Part shown: in pieces, positions 38,598-51,398 of the stretch
How positions within the stretch are numbered: position 1 is the stretch's first letter
How the letters are laid out: the number at the start of each line of letters is the position of its first letter
NCBI GenBank assembly: GCA_965112735.1
Contig: OZ218959.1
Location: 2,976,001 to 3,040,000 of the forward strand
Reading direction: 5' to 3'
DNA from: Phaeosaccion multiseriatum
Taxonomy: Eukaryota > Ochrophyta, other classes
Length of the DNA: 64,000 bases
The notes under the pieces: model-generated
Databases searched by the model: none
Seen by the model: only the letters and a program-made list of their open reading frames with translations
Told to the model about the DNA's origin: nothing
Translations under genes and position numbers: made by a program

Positions 38598-41500
38598 ATG
38601 GCCGAGGGGTCTCGAGAAGAAGTGGGCGCTGGAGAGAACATACAAACAAACATGGACAGAGAGCTAGAAAAGTTTACACAGAGCTTGCAGAGAGACTTAA
38701 ACTGCCTGGCGGACCCGGATAGGAATACGCGCAAGAGAGCGCTAGTGAAGATCAACAAGCAGCTCGTTGGCACCAAGGTCAGACAGACGGCTTCTTCAAC
38801 GAAGGGCCGGGAGGGAGAGGAGGAGGGAATGGAGCAGGAGCAGGAGGAGGAGGAGGAAGAGGAGGAGGAGGGAATGGTGGGGAGGAAGGAGCTAAGAGAA
38901 GGTCCCGAAGGTTGGGAGTGTCAGTGGACGAGGGGGGGCGATGCATGGCCTGAGTGCAGGCTTGCCCTCTCTCTCTCTCCCTCTCTCTCTACCTCTCTCT
39001 CTCTTCTTCTCTTGCTGCTTGGCCAATCCCCCCTCTCTTCTCTTCTCTTCTCTTCTCTTATCCAAGTTGTGCCCCTTGTATCACACCCAAAGTAGACTCC
39101 TCCTCCTCCTCTTTCCGCTGCCCACATCGACATACCCCCTCCACCAGCTTTTTTCCATGTCCTCATGCAGATTCTGACGCTCGTAACGTATCCCTGGTGC
39201 TGCTGCTGCCCCCACCCCCTCTTGGCTGACTTACTATACAGATGGAAGAGCCCCTCGTGCGAGCCTTCTTCATGAGGCACCTCCTCTCCCCCCTCACGGC
39301 AATGCTCGCAGACCCCGTTGAGAAGTGCAGGGAAATGGCCGCGGGTGAGTGGGGAAGGGAGGGAGGGAGGGAGGGAGGGAGGGAGGAAGGGGGGGAGAGA
39401 GAGAGGGAGGGAGAGAGGCAGAAAGGGAATGAGTCAGTGAGTGACGTGAGTCAGTGAGTGACGCTAGCCCGCCTCTCCCCCACCCCCTCAGGCCTATTAA
39501 TACACCTCATCTCCAGCACGGTGGATGTGCCTGCCGAGGCGGCGGTGGTCGCCAGCTGTGTGTTGGACATGGTGAACCAACGCCTCGGCACCACTCCCTT
39601 CGCAGAGACGGCGGAGGAGGTTCGGTTACAGCTCGTGTCAGTCTGCGTGGCGCTGTGGAAAAGGTAAGCGCCTTTGCTGCATGTACATTACGTGCCATTA
39701 CGTGTACGTGCATCGACACTCTTAACGCGTCTTCTCGTCTCTCCCTCCTCCTCCTCCTCCTCCACCTCCTCCTCCTCCTCCTCCTCCTCCTTCCCCTCCC
39801 CCTCCTCCTCCTCCTCCCCCACCTATCAATCAATCAGACCCAGCGCAGAGGAATGGGGCGAGGCCCGCACCGCCGACACGGCAACCGTTGCTTCCAAGAG
39901 TCTTACAGACTCCTTTCCTGCCGTTAAGAGAGAGACCTGCGCCTTGCTGTTGAGGCTCAAGCATGTGTGCCCCACGGGTGTGCGTCTTCATCTGGAGAAG
40001 CTTCTGAAGCCGCTGGTACTCAACCTAGGGCACCAGGTGAGGGAGTTGGTGATACAGAGGGGGGGGGGGAGGGAAGGAGGCGAGGAAGTGAGCTGCTAAA
40101 CCCGCTGGTACCAACACCCAGAGCATGTGGATCGTCCCACCCACCCCTACCCCCCCCCATCCACTGCCATCCACCCCCCCCCCCCTACCCTACCCTCCTC
40201 TCCCCTCTCTCTGTCTTCTTAGCACGCTGCCACTCGCCAGCGTACTCTTGAGGCAATCGCTGCTGTGGTGACGAGCGGGGCCGACGATCTTGACAAAGTC
40301 ATGAAGGAGGTGCTGCTGCCGCAGGTGAGTGTGGGGGGGCCGTTCAGGACAGTGGGAGGGTAGGTCTGGGGTGTGGTAGTGAGTTTGGGGCCCCCGCAAT
40401 GCCCAACAAACAATGGATGCACCAACACTCCATCGATCAATGGACGGCCAACCGAATTTGCTATACCACCAACTGTAACACCAACTGTACCACCAACTGT
40501 ACCACCAACCTCAACAGCTGTCCAAGATGCCATTTGATCGCAGCCCTTCGGTAAGGAAGGAGCTTTGCAAGTCGCTGCGCACTCTCCTACAAGCGAGTCT
40601 TCCCCCACCGGCGGATGACGGTAAGAAGAAGCTTTCTCACGCACTCTCACTTACGCACTCTGTGACTCACCTTCTCACACTCTGACTCAACCACCCACTC
40701 ACCCACTCACCCACCCCTACACACCCTTCTACACCCCTATGCCCACCCTCCACTGTTGGTTCTCCAGTGGCGGCCTCAGCTCTGGCGACGTTTCAACCCT
40801 CCCTGCTTCTTCTGCTCCTGTCCATGAGGGCGGATGAGTCGGCAGAGACCGCCGACTACGCAACCACAGCGCTGAGGGAGGTGGGGAAGGCGTGGAGTCT
40901 CGCTCAGGGGAGATCAGCACAGGCCGAGCAGCAGGGTGGTGATGATGATGGTGATGCTGCAGGAGGAGGAGGAGGAGGAGGAGGAGGAGGAGGGGGAGGA
41001 GGAGGAGGGGATGGAGCGGATGCAGGTATCCACGCGATGCTACTGCGCCACTCTTCGGCCATGCTCCCCCCTCTGCTCGCAGATGTGGGGCACTGGACGG
41101 TCAAGACGCGAGTTCGCTCTGTCCAGCAGCTGAGATACCTTGTGGAGCTGCTGGGCGATGACGTCACTGTGCACTTGGCTGCCATCGTGCAGGCGTTGAA
41201 AGGTGAAGAGGAGGAAGGGGGGGAGGAGGAAGGGAAGGAGGAGGGGGGGGAGAAGAGAGGGGAGGGGGGAGGGGAGAGCCCATTCCATGCGCTCACAGAC
41301 TCTCTTTCGTACTGTTGTGTATGTCTCTCTTTGTCTTGATTTCCTTCCTTCCTTCCCCTCTCCCTCCTACTCCTCCTCGTTCCTCCTCCTCCACTTTCTC
41401 CTCCCCCTCTCCTCCTCCTCCTCCCCCCACTCTCTCCCCCTCCTCCTCCTCCCTTCAGTGGCGACGGAGGACGACGAGAGCGAGGTACAGGCGGCCGTGA

Positions 41501-42370
41501 GTGCGTGCGCGGCAGCGGTAGGCGGGGCAGTGCAGGGGCAGGGAGGGGGTACGTCAGCTTTCCTATCCGTACCGCTGGTGCAGGTGCTCGGTGGCGAGGT
41601 GTCAGGACAGACCAACAGCCACCACTTCGCTCAGGTAGGTGGGGAGGGGGGGAAGGAGGGAGGCAGCGAGGAGCCGTCTCTGTTGCAACCCGGAAGGGAA
41701 GGGGAGGCCGTCTCCTGTCTCTGTTTGTTTTCTCTGTGTATTTGCCTGCTCAAAGGGCTGGCATTGCTCAGGACGTCACTTCCTCTTCTTCTTCTTCTTC
41801 TTCTTCTTCTTCTTCTTCTTCTTCTTCTTCTTCATCTTCTTCTTTTGCTACTTACATTGGCGGTGCTCACCCCTAACCATCCCTCCCTCCCTCCCTTCCT
41901 CTCCCTCCTCCCCTCTTATCCCCTCCTCCCTCTCCCTCTTCCCCTCCTCTCCCTCCTCCCTCTCCCTCCTCCCTCTCCCTCTTCCTCTCCTCTCCCTCCC
42001 TCCCTCCCTCCCTCCAGGTACTGTGGCTGTTGGACCCCATCCTACGGGCCGCAGCAGCCAAAGAAGGCGCCACCGCCGACAGTCTGGAGCCTCTGGTGGT
42101 CGCTCTCTGCGCATCTCTGGGAAGCTCTGCTCTGCTCCATGCGGACCTTGCTTCTACAAATCTCATTGAAGCAGGCTGTGGGGTATGTGGAGCCCTCTTG
42201 GAGGTGAGGAGGAGGAATAGGGCGAGGGACTGACATGGATTCAGTTTCAGTTTTCACTGTTTTTGAACCCTGAAACCGTAAATCCTGACCCTGACCCTGA
42301 CCCTGACCCTGACGCTGACCCTCCCTCCCTCCCTCGTGTGCCCCTGCCGGCCGTTCCGTCATATTTTGTC

Positions 42371-42414
<44 letters not shown>

Positions 42415-44087
42415 CAGAGCGGACCTGCTATGGACAGCCTTGTACGCCTTCCCGAGCAGAGCTTTCCTCTGCTGAGGTTTCTTCTTCAGCTGTTGGCTGC
42501 CAGCGGAGCAGTCAAGGAGCAAGATCGGAGCACAGGGGCAGGAACAGGGGGGGGGGGGGCAGTGGGTATATGGGCGGGCAGCGGCGGCGGAGGAGGGGGG
42601 CGGTTGGGAGGGGATGAAGAGGACGAGAATGAAGAAGCGGTGCTTGACTTGGTGGAGCGACTTGCCGTTGTGACGGGGCAGCAGTTGGTGGTACAGCAGC
42701 AGGGCTTGCCAACCCCGCCTCCGACAGCAGTTGTTGGTGGTACAGCAGCAGCGGCAGCAGCAGCGGCAGCAGCAGCGTCGTCAGTTGGAAGTAGACGAGG
42801 AGGAGGAAGAGGAGGAGGAGGAGGAGGAGGGGAAGGGGGAGGAGGGGGGGGGGACGAGAGAACAAAAGTAGCGAGGGCAGCGAAAGCGGCAGCGGCAGCC
42901 CTGGCAGCAGGAGCAGGAGGAGGAGGAGGAGGAGGAGGAGCGGCAATGGCAAAAGAGGACGAAGAGAGGAACAAGACACGCCAGGCGCTGTTTGCGGCTC
43001 ACTTTGTGCCCTTGCTGCAGAGCATTCTTGAGGAGGATGGAGGACAGCAGGTGAGTTGGTTGAGTGTGTGGCTGTAGTGGGGAGGGACGGAGGGAGTGAG
43101 GAAGGGATAGAGAGAGGGAGGGATAGAGAGAGGGAGGGAGGGACGGTGGGCAGGACAGGATGCCGAAGCTCTGGCGACGCACACCAAAGAATCAAAGTCT
43201 CGTCTTCACCAAGGGGAGGGGGGGGGGGGCTTCCTCACTGCCTTACTAAGGCCCGCCCTCACTTTCCCGCCCGCCCGGGTCCCCTCCCCTCTCTCTCTCT
43301 CTTTCACCTACAGAGTATGGACACCACTGGAGACGATGACGTCACTGCTGCTGCAGAGACTGCTCCCCCGGCGGGGCAGGAGGCGTGGACCGTGGGGTCG
43401 CCGCAGATGGCAGCCTTTGACGTGCTTCTCCGAGCGGCGCCGCTGGCAGTTAGTCAGAACATGGGCCGCGTGGTGCCTGTATTTAGGTGAGGGAGAGAGC
43501 CTCGGAGAGCCTTTGTTTTTGTGGCCTAGGGTGGACTTTCTTCTCTCGGACATCACCATGCCGAGTGATTAACGATTTACGGTTATGCCACCCTCCATGT
43601 TGTTGCTCTCTCTTACCTCCACGTTCCCCAGTCTCTATACCGCCCCTCTTTACACCCATTGACTTACAACATTCATTCCTCCGCCCCCTGTCACCCGTCC
43701 ACCTCTACCCCACCCTCCTGCCCCCCCCCCCCCTCTCTCTCTCTCTCTCGTTCCCTCTCGCCCGCACGCACACACACACACACATTCCATGACTAACAAC
43801 CCAACAGAGCGCACCTGCACGACCCTGAGAGAGACCCCGAGGTCCGTCTCCGCCTTCTCGCTCTCCTCCAGTCCGTGCTCGCCTGTCCACAGGTGGGGGC
43901 CTCTGCGTTGGCCCCTCATGGCAAGGCGCTGGTCATGTGTGTGCTCATGCCGAATGCGGTGTGGAAGGCTGGCATGGTGGCTTCTACTATTAGAAAGGTG
44001 AGGAGGTGGAGAGGTTCCTGCGCCATTACTACTGTATCCACCAGTTGCTGCTGCTGCTGCTGCAACGACAACCGCTACTACTGGTGG

Positions 44088-44120
<33 letters not shown>

Positions 44121-45263
44121 TACTGCTACTACTACTACTGGTGCTGCTGCTGCTCTACGATTACTACTACTACTACTGCTACTACTCGTCCTCCTCTTCT
44201 CCTACTCCTACTACTACTGCCAACTACGACTGCTCCTCCTCTTCTACTCCTCCTCCTCCTCTTCCTCCTATTACTGCTACTACTGCTACTACTTACTCCT
44301 ACAACAACTACTACAACAACAACCAAATCCTCACCTTGACCCATGCAATGCCTGCTAATCCCCCCCCCTCCCACCCCAGGTGACCATGGCCTGCCTGTAC
44401 ACTCTACTGAGCAAGGGTAAGCTGGAGGTGCAAGCTCTGTACGAGACGGCGGCCCTCATGCTCCCCGTGTTGAAGACCAATTTGGAGGACTATGACGCAT
44501 CCACACGACAGGTACGGAAGGGGGATGGCAGAGGATGGCATTAGATGGGCCGCAGTGGGGATGGATGGCGCTGGACGGCAGTGGATGGCAACGGGTATGG
44601 CTCTCTCTCTCTCTTCACTCTGCTCTACTCTTCAGGTCTGCCTCGTGTACTAACTCACCCCCCTCTCCCTCCCTCCCTCCCTCCCTCCCTCCTTCACCCA
44701 CCCACCCCACCCCACCCACTCCCCCTTAGCTGACGTGCTCCGTCCTGGGCCTTCTCTTCGCTCTCCTCCCCGGGGCATTGGGAGAGGACCCCGTTCGGCA
44801 GTTGTACCCAGAGCTTCTGAAACGCCTAGACGACTCCAACGACACCGTTCGCCTCGCCATCTGTGACACGCTGCGCCACTTTTTCGTCGCGACACCGGTG
44901 GAGAACCTTCGCGGAACGATCCTGGAGTACTCCACGGACCAGTTGCTCATCCACCTCGACGATCCTGAGGAAGGCATGCAGGCAAAGGCTCTGAGTGTGT
45001 TGGAAGTGTTGGCAAAGTTGGATCCTGTGCCAGTGGGCAAGCGAGTAAGGGCCGCGAGGTCGTCGCATCGCTCTCCGGGGCTGTGCGATCGGCTCACGGC
45101 CGTGGTAGAGGTGGCCTCAGCTACAGCAGTTGGTCGTACAGCCGCAGCAGTTGGTGATACAGCCACTGCCGCAGCGGAGAAAGAAGGAGCAGCAGCAACA
45201 GCAGGAGGAGGAGGAGGGGCATCACCAACTCTCGCCCCAGCTTCGGGGCCAATGGAGTCGTGA
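38598..45263 (+). CDS. DNAAF5: Dynein axonemal assembly factor 5 / HEATR2-like HEAT-repeat protein
   Basis: Fourteen exons with correct phase throughout: 38598-38777, 39242-39344, 39492-39663, 39838-40036, 40223-40324, 40518-40620, 40768-41202, 41459-41634, 42018-42203, 42418-43050, 43314-43486, 43808-43997, 44380-44511 and 44730-45263; 1105 residues. Helical HEAT repeats run the full length. Characteristic segments are the N-terminal LADPDRNTRKRALVKI, KLLKPLVLNLGHQ, and the C-terminal LLKRLDDSNDTVRLAICDTL followed by DQLLIHLDDPEEGMQ, which I recognise as the HEATR2/DNAAF5 end. The protein acts in the cytoplasm in preassembly of dynein arms. Gly-rich (GGA) inserts occur in exons 7 and 10, and an Ala-rich tail follows. 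Two AVGDT/AVGRT words sit in the tail and a related VVGGT in exon 10. Confidence 0.88.
40463..40510 (+). repeat. 12-bp repeat (GTACCACCAACT)n before an acceptor
   Basis: Four tandem 12-bp units related to the dispersed 16-bp word, ending 7 nt before the acceptor of DNAAF5-like exon 6. Confidence 0.8.
41785..41842 (+). repeat. TTC microsatellite, intronic
   Basis: About 18 TTC triplets in the intron before DNAAF5-like exon 9. A TCCC tract (41880-42016) then runs straight into the acceptor. Confidence 0.88.
42279..42318 (+). repeat. CCCTGA hexanucleotide repeat
   Basis: Six CCTGAC/CCCTGA units, telomere-like, in the intron before exon 10. A CT tract (42374-42411) adjoins the acceptor. Confidence 0.8.
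42679..42743 (+). repeat. Dispersed 16-bp word, two copies
   Basis: CAGCAGTTGGTGGTAC at 42679-42694 (one mismatch) and a copy with a 3-nt insertion at 42725-42743. Both are in DNAAF5-like exon 10 and next to CAG repeats. Confidence 0.72.
44050..44310 (+). repeat. CTA/CTG/CTC triplet tract, intronic
   Basis: About 260 bp of interrupted triplets that start at a variant dispersed word, GTATCCACCAGTTGCTG (44034-44050). It lies in the intron before exon 13. Confidence 0.85.
45124..45160 (+). repeat. Dispersed 16-bp word, two tandem copies
   Basis: CAGCAGTTGGTCGTAC (one mismatch, 45124-45139) and the exact CAGCAGTTGGTGATAC (45145-45160), 21 bp apart, in the last DNAAF5-like exon (AVGRTAAAVGDT). 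Confidence 0.82.
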
Positions 45264-45600
45264 GGGTGCAAGCAAGAGGGGGAGGAGGCGTGCGCGGGGC
45301 CGACGCTTGCCTGCCTTGCCTTGTGTGAGTGGAGTCCGGGTTGGCGTGGCGGGGGCTGATGGGTGGTCGAGATGAGTGCTCGTCGTCGTCCTCGATTCCA
45401 CATTTAACACATGAAAGACAGCCCAATATACCATTGGGTCAAATACACAGAATGACTGAACAACCAACGCGCATAGGATGATGTGAAACTCTTTTGCTAT
45501 TGGGGGAGAAGTTACGTAAGCTTACGACAGTGCAGAGGAGCGTTACCAGCCTGCTATCAGTGTCTGTGGGCCCCTGCGTACGTCTCTTATGCCCAACTAT
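45264..45600. other. Convergent intergenic region, DNAAF5-like / V-ATPase D
   Basis: 337 bp shared by two 3' ends. No gene seen. Confidence 0.55.
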
Positions 45601-45815
45601 TCAAAAGTAAACGTCTCCTGCGTCCGCAGCATCGTATCCTTGAAGGCCGTCTGGTGCTTCTCCTCCTCCTCCTCCTCCTCCTCCTCCTCCTCCTCCTCCT
45701 CCTCCTCCTCCTCCTCCTCCTCCTCCCGCTACCCGTCCCTCCCGCTCTTCCCGTGCAGCGAGCCGCGCTTTCTTCAGCTCTACTTCTCGGTCAGCCGCCT
45801 GTTTCGGTTGTCAGA

Positions 45816-45847
<32 letters not shown>

Positions 45848-46852
45848 GGGGGGCAGAGAAATGAGCAGTGAGCAGTAAGCAGGGGAAGGGTGAGGTTCGC
45901 CCCCTCACCCTCCTCCTCCCCTTTTCAGTTTATATGACCTTGTCAGTATCGAACACCATAAATGGAATCGATAGTCGAAGCTTGTGCGCTTCCTCCAAAG
46001 AAGCAGCGTCCACCCCACCCCTCTCCTCCCTCCCTCCCTCCCTCCACTCACTCACCTCTCTCTTCTTCTCCACCACCTTCTTGAGGCGTGTAAAGTCCTC
46101 CCTCTCGAGCTCGTCAAGTTCTCTGTTGATGTACTTGATCACTCCCTCCACGCGGGGAATGGTCACATTCTCCAGGGCGTTCACTCTCCGGTTTGTCACC
46201 TTCGGGTGGGCAAGAAAGTTACGTGTCAGTTTCAATTTCTTCCTGGCCGACCTTACATACGAGACCAGCCAGCCAGCCTTTGGTTGGTTGTCAATCAAAA
46301 GGTTGATTATCGATATCGAGTATCAAGAGGTCGAGTATCGAGGAATCAAGAGGTCGAGTATCGAGGAATCAAGAGGTCGAGTATCGAGGAATCAAGAGGT
46401 CGATTATCGAGGAATCAAGAGGTCGATTATCGAGGAATCAAGAGGTCGAGTATCGAGGAATCAAGAGGTCGAGTATCGAGGAATCAAGAGGTCGAGTATC
46501 GAGGTCTGAAGATTGAAGGAGGATAGAGCCCCTTGAAAAGAAAGAGTGATGCCCTCTGCGACACATGCCGCCGTATACCTGTATGCTGCTCACATATGCT
46601 GCTCACCTTAAGTGCCTCATCCATGGTGACGAAGGAGGTCTGCAGGCTTGCGAGCTTGACAAGATTCTCGGCCCATTGGTGGTACTTGTCACGGCATGCC
46701 CCAACCTTCTGCCCGCCGCCGGACAGACCAATGTTGTCACTCATCTTTGCACCTGTGAGGGGAAGGGAAGGCGAGGTTTCCGTTAGTCTCACCATGCACG
46801 TGTCCATGTCAACGTCCAACGAACGCTCATCCCCCCACGCCGACGCAAAGGG

Positions 46853-46918
<66 letters not shown>

Positions 46919-47428
46919 ACACACACATAGAAACATATACATAGAGGGAGAGACACACAGAGAAACATGTACTTAAAGGACACATACACAAGAACACACA
47001 CAGAAACCTTTCAGAAACATATTCATAGAGGAAGACATACACACACACACACACACACACGGGGCGGAGGGGGCATGAGTCTTCTCCTCTGCGTCTTTAC
47101 GATAGTCTTTGGATGTCAGCGTTTGTCCCGACCCTTCCCACCTGTATCATAAGGCTGGAACACGGGTAGCTTCACTCCTGCGACATTGTCTGTCCGGGCT
47201 CGTACCCTCAGGACAGCAGGGGTGGGCGTGTCCATGACCTTGTAGAGGGGTGGAGAGAGAGGGGGGGAGGAGGAGGGAGGGGGGGGGGGGTTGGGGGGTG
47301 GGGGGGAGGGAAACGAGTCAGGTGATGTACAGAGCTTGTGTGGGTGTCAGACTTAGTGGCGTGTTTGTGCTCTATCCCCTCACAACAAGACCCTTGTTCG
47401 GGTAAGAAGGAAGGGCAGACACAGAGAA

Positions 47429-47475
<47 letters not shown>

Positions 47476-47646
47476 CAGACAGGAATAGCACACGCACACA
47501 CCTCGCCCTCCTACCTTGTGCTTGAAGTCTCCCGCAGCGTAGGTGGCTTGCGTGAGGGAGAAAAAGGCAGTGGCCGCATCCTCCTTCATCTGTTGCTTGA
47601 GCTCGTGAATTTCCTTCGCAATCTTCCGGAAACGGCCCTGGCGGCA

Positions 47647-47703
<57 letters not shown>

Positions 47704-48396
47704 GAGGAGGAGGAGGGGGAGTAGTTTTAGTATCAGCAACAGCAGTAGGAGTAGCAATGACGCAGGAAGCAGCGAAGGCAGGGCAGAGGAAGGGTTTGTA
47801 TGATATTTCTGATGCTCTTTTCTTTGCATCTTCCTCCCGCTCTTTCTCCAGCTTCGTCACACCCTACACCTTCCTTACACTATGCGTCCTTATCTACACC
47901 AGTCACACGTTTTATCCCTGTCTCTTCGCTCCTCTCTAACTCTCGCTCTCTCTCTACGACCAACTCCCTCCTGTCCAGCTCTGTCCTCCTTCTCCGCATA
48001 CACCAAGCACCTCCTGCCCCGAAGAGGGATTATTGGTTCCCTAAAACTCAGTTTCAAAGCCTCACATCCCCACTCTTCCGCCGTCCGCCATCTCCTCGCG
48101 ATACCCTGCTGTGTGCTTTCTTCCCCCGTTCTCGCAGTGTTCCGTCCCCTCCTGCGTGCTTCGGGAAAGGCATGAGCCCCTCCCTACTACTGCTTCCACC
48201 ACCTCCCATCCTCCTCATCCTTCCTCCCGCCCGCCCTCTTCGTCGCCTCCTCTCTTTCCCCTCCCCCTCTCTGCTTTTCTCGGACCTTCAGGGCATCGCT
48301 CTTCTTTTTGAGCAATTCGTATCCTTTCTTGGCCCCCACTAGTTTCTGTTTGTAGGTTTGGAGGGCCATACGCGTTGGCGCCACCTGTGCAGACAT
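45601..48396 (-). CDS. VMA8: V-type proton ATPase subunit D
   Basis: Six exons, phases all fit: 48396-48286, 47637-47515, 47238-47142, 46752-46607, 46199-46056 and 45798-45601; 272 residues, near the usual family length. Diagnostic segments are [20 protein letters not shown] at the N-terminus, [36 protein letters not shown], then [17 protein letters not shown] and [15 protein letters not shown]. Subunit D forms the central coiled-coil rotor shaft of the V1 sector, coupling ATP hydrolysis to proton pumping in endomembranes. The C-terminal tail holds a run of about 22 Gly from a GGA microsatellite before the end [12 protein letters not shown], a segment without repeats in most relatives. The intron before exon 5 carries a 23-bp minisatellite. 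Confidence 0.95.
45659..45727 (-). repeat. TCC/GGA microsatellite (poly-Gly) in V-ATPase D tail
   Basis: About 22 triplets in frame, encoding Gly on the minus strand. Confidence 0.92.
46308..46506. repeat. 23-bp minisatellite, intronic
   Basis: Eight to nine copies of TCGAGTATCGAGGAATC plus AAGAGG, with single-base variants, between V-ATPase D exons 4 and 5. Confidence 0.92.
46855..47062. repeat. CA dinucleotide tracts
   Basis: Two (CA)n blocks (46855-46915 and 47039-47060) with related sequence between, in the intron after V-ATPase D exon 3. Confidence 0.88.
47423..47478. repeat. GACA tetranucleotide repeat
   Basis: About 13 ACAG units after the donor of V-ATPase D exon 2. Confidence 0.88.
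47649..47703. repeat. AGT triplet repeat at an acceptor
   Basis: 18 AGT units, (ACT)n in gene sense, 12 nt upstream of the acceptor of V-ATPase D exon 2 (47637). Confidence 0.9.
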
Positions 48397-49225
48397 AGCT
48401 ACCGCAGCTGCTCCTCCACCTCCTCTCGAGCGATGCCAAGCGGGTGTGACGGTGGTGGTCTCTATGAGCGCGTCGCCACCTGTGAGAAGAATTTCGATTT
48501 CAGTTTCAGTTTCATCTTTCACCTTTCATTCATTTTCCTGCCTAAATCCTACTGTAGTGTGTTGCGTCATGGCTGGCTGGCTGGCTGCTGGCCAATCCCG
48601 AGGGTCCGATCGTTGGTGTGTCAATCTCGTGTATATGCAAGATCGATATCTTCGATTCGTACTTATTTCTACAGTTATCGGTAGTGCGGGCAGCCTCCGC
48701 CCTTCGTTTCCTTCTCTCCCCCTCCCACCTCTCTTAGACTGTTACTGGTGTGCAAAATTTCGAGGCCCTTACAACGCATCCATTCACCTTTGAGCCCCCT
48801 CTCCCTCTCCCTCTTCCTCAGGCTCCCCTCCCTCCCTCCCTCCCTCCCTCCCTTCCTTCCTTCCTTCCTTCCTTCCTTCCTTCCTCGGTGATGCGATACA
48901 CAAACGTCGCAAAACATAGCGTCGGCTTTGGTTTCGGTAGGTAGGTATCTGATTCCTCTATAACAAAACCGGAATCATGGAAGGAATGTACAGGTCATCC
49001 CACTCTTAACAAAAAATCTACAGGTCAACCCACACTCACAAGAAATCCACCGGTCCACCTCCTCTGACAAGGAGGTAAGGCAAGTAAGGGCAAAGGAACA
49101 AAACAAGACTTTTGACTCGCGAACCGCACAAGTCAAGTCTATTTCATTCTCGACTTTCCGTCTCATCAATTTCTTCCCTGCTGCTGTGCCGTGCTGTGCC
49201 GTGTGCATGTGTGTGCCTCTGCAGC
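48397..49225. other. Intergenic, V-ATPase D promoter side
   Basis: Holds the 5' flank of V-ATPase D and the 3' flank of aspartate kinase. There is a TCCC/TTCC tract at 48828-48884 and a GTCAACCCACACTC-type duplication at about 48995-49035. No gene seen. Confidence 0.5.
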
Positions 49226-51362
49226 TTACTCTATTGGCGGGCAGTGGGCCCCCACACACACGTTGTTATTGTTCTCAGAGGAGAAGAAGTGGTCGTGCAG
49301 AGAGCGCAGGGCCTTCTCCAGATCCTTCTGATCCACCACCAGGCTCACATTGACCTGCAGGGGCAGGGAGAGAGAGGGGGGGGGGGGGAGAGGGAGAGGG
49401 AGAGGGAGAGGGGGGGAGAGGGAGAGGGGGAGAGACAAAGATGGGCAGATAAAACAAAGGTCAGCTACAGCCAAGTACGAAGAGATGGAGAGATAGCCAG
49501 ACACAGTTTCTCGCACGCCACATCCAACGATTGACCACGGAATGATTGATTCGTAGTCTACCCCCTGGTTCTTCTACTTGCACTGACCTTGGAGGCTCCC
49601 TGACTGAGCATGTGCACTTGAATACCATTGTCCCTCATGCAAGAGAACACCTGTGCCATGACCTCGGAGGATCGGTTCACGTTGGCAATGAGGGAGATGA
49701 TGGCCTTCTCGCCCTTCTCAGTCACGTCGGCGAGCAGCTGCAGCTTCTGCAGAGCCTCGTCCTTGGAGGGCTGTTGGCATCGAGCGAGTCGAGTGAGAGG
49801 GGGGCAGTGGGGGAGGGAGAGGGAGAGGGGGAGACGCCGGGAGGGGGAGGGGGAGAGAGGGAGAGTGTGGGGGTAAGTCGCCTCGCCTTGCCTCGCCGAG
49901 CAAGGCCAAAAAGGATTGGATTGGAGGTCGTAAGAGTACAATACCATCTGCATACATATCCCTACTACGCTATACCATCAATTGCCACCAATTCCATCCA
50001 TCCATTGCCATCAATTCCATCCATCCATTGCCATCCATCCATCCACCCCACGCTCACACCCCACCGGTACGAATTACCCATCACATCATATGTGCCCTTA
50101 TTCCTTTCCTTCGTTTATGGTCCTTTTCTCTCACAGTACACTACCTTATTCTTATTGGCCTGGTCCAGCGTGACGGAGATGGACACTTCACTCGTGGCCA
50201 CCATGTCCACCGAAATGGCGCACTCCTCGAAGATGCTAAACACCTTGCTGAGGAAGCCGTACTGCCCGAGCATCCGTGTAGACACCACGTCAATCAGGCA
50301 TACTTGCTCCTGTGGGGTGGGTGGGTGGGTGGGTCGATTGGCGGGGGAGTAAGAGGGGAAGGGAGGGGAGGGGAGGGGAGGGGAGGGGAGGGGAGGGGGT
50401 ATGGGGGGTGGAGGGTGGATAGGTGGGAAATGGGATGGCAGTGGATGGAGGATATAGATTGGGGATTGATGGCCGGAGATGGCAGCCGATGAAGAAGCGA
50501 AGAGTGAAGGGGAAAAGTCATGAGAGTGGTTATGCCTTTTTTCTTCTTCTCTTCCGCTTCCGATGAAGATCCCTGTATACACATGCCTCCAACCAACCAA
50601 CCAACCAACCAACCCAACCAACCTTGAATGTGAGAGCAGTGACGAGCGTATCTCCGTACTCTCTGCCCTGTTGAATGACAGTCCCCGGGTGCGACGGGTT
50701 GTACGAGTTCTTAATACGAACAGGCAGCTTCTGGGCCATTGCCGGTCGCATGGACTCCGGGTGGAGAATCTTGGCTCCAAAGTAGGCCAGTTCAGCAGCC
50801 TCTTCGTAGCTCACACAAGGGACGGGTTTGGCTCCTTCGACGGCTCGGGGGTCGGCAGTCATCATACCATCTACATCCTTCCACACCTGGGCAGGGTAGG
50901 GTAACAGGGAGGAGGGAGGAGGGAAGGGGAGGGAGATGAGAGGAGAGGGTGGGCGAGTGGGTGAGGGAGCGATGGGTGAAGATAGGGACGCGGGGGATGA
51001 GAAGGGAGAGAGGAAGGAGCGGGGCCATTGACACAAGCAAGGCAACGCGAAAGGCGACCCGCACGGATGCATGCATGCGCGCACACACTCACGCACCTGC
51101 ACTTCGTCAGCGCCCACCGCGCAACCGATGATGGTGGCTGTGAGGTCGCTGCCTCCTCTCCCGAGGGTGGTGATGTGGTTCTCCGTGGACCTGCCTATGA
51201 AGCCCGTCACTACCGCCACCCTGAGGAAGACGACGACGACGACGAGGAGGAGGAGGAGGAGGAGGAGGAGGAGGATGGCAGTGGATGTGGTGGTGGTGGT
51301 GGTGGTGGAGGAGGAGGAGGAGGAGGGGGGGGGGGGAGGTTAGCACTACTACTAGTCCCGGT

Positions 51363-51398
<36 letters not shown>

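Noticed and set aside
41203-42207. 334-codon frame over DNAAF5-like introns
   Set aside because: Read-through of pyrimidine introns. The conserved exons inside it are in a different frame.
44006-44383. Leu-rich frame in the CTA/CTG tract
   Set aside because: Intronic triplet repeat. It does not join flanking exons in phase.
46308-46506. Regular 23-bp repeats resembling a CRISPR array
   Set aside because: Units are contiguous with no unique spacers, and lie inside an intron of a eukaryotic gene: a minisatellite.
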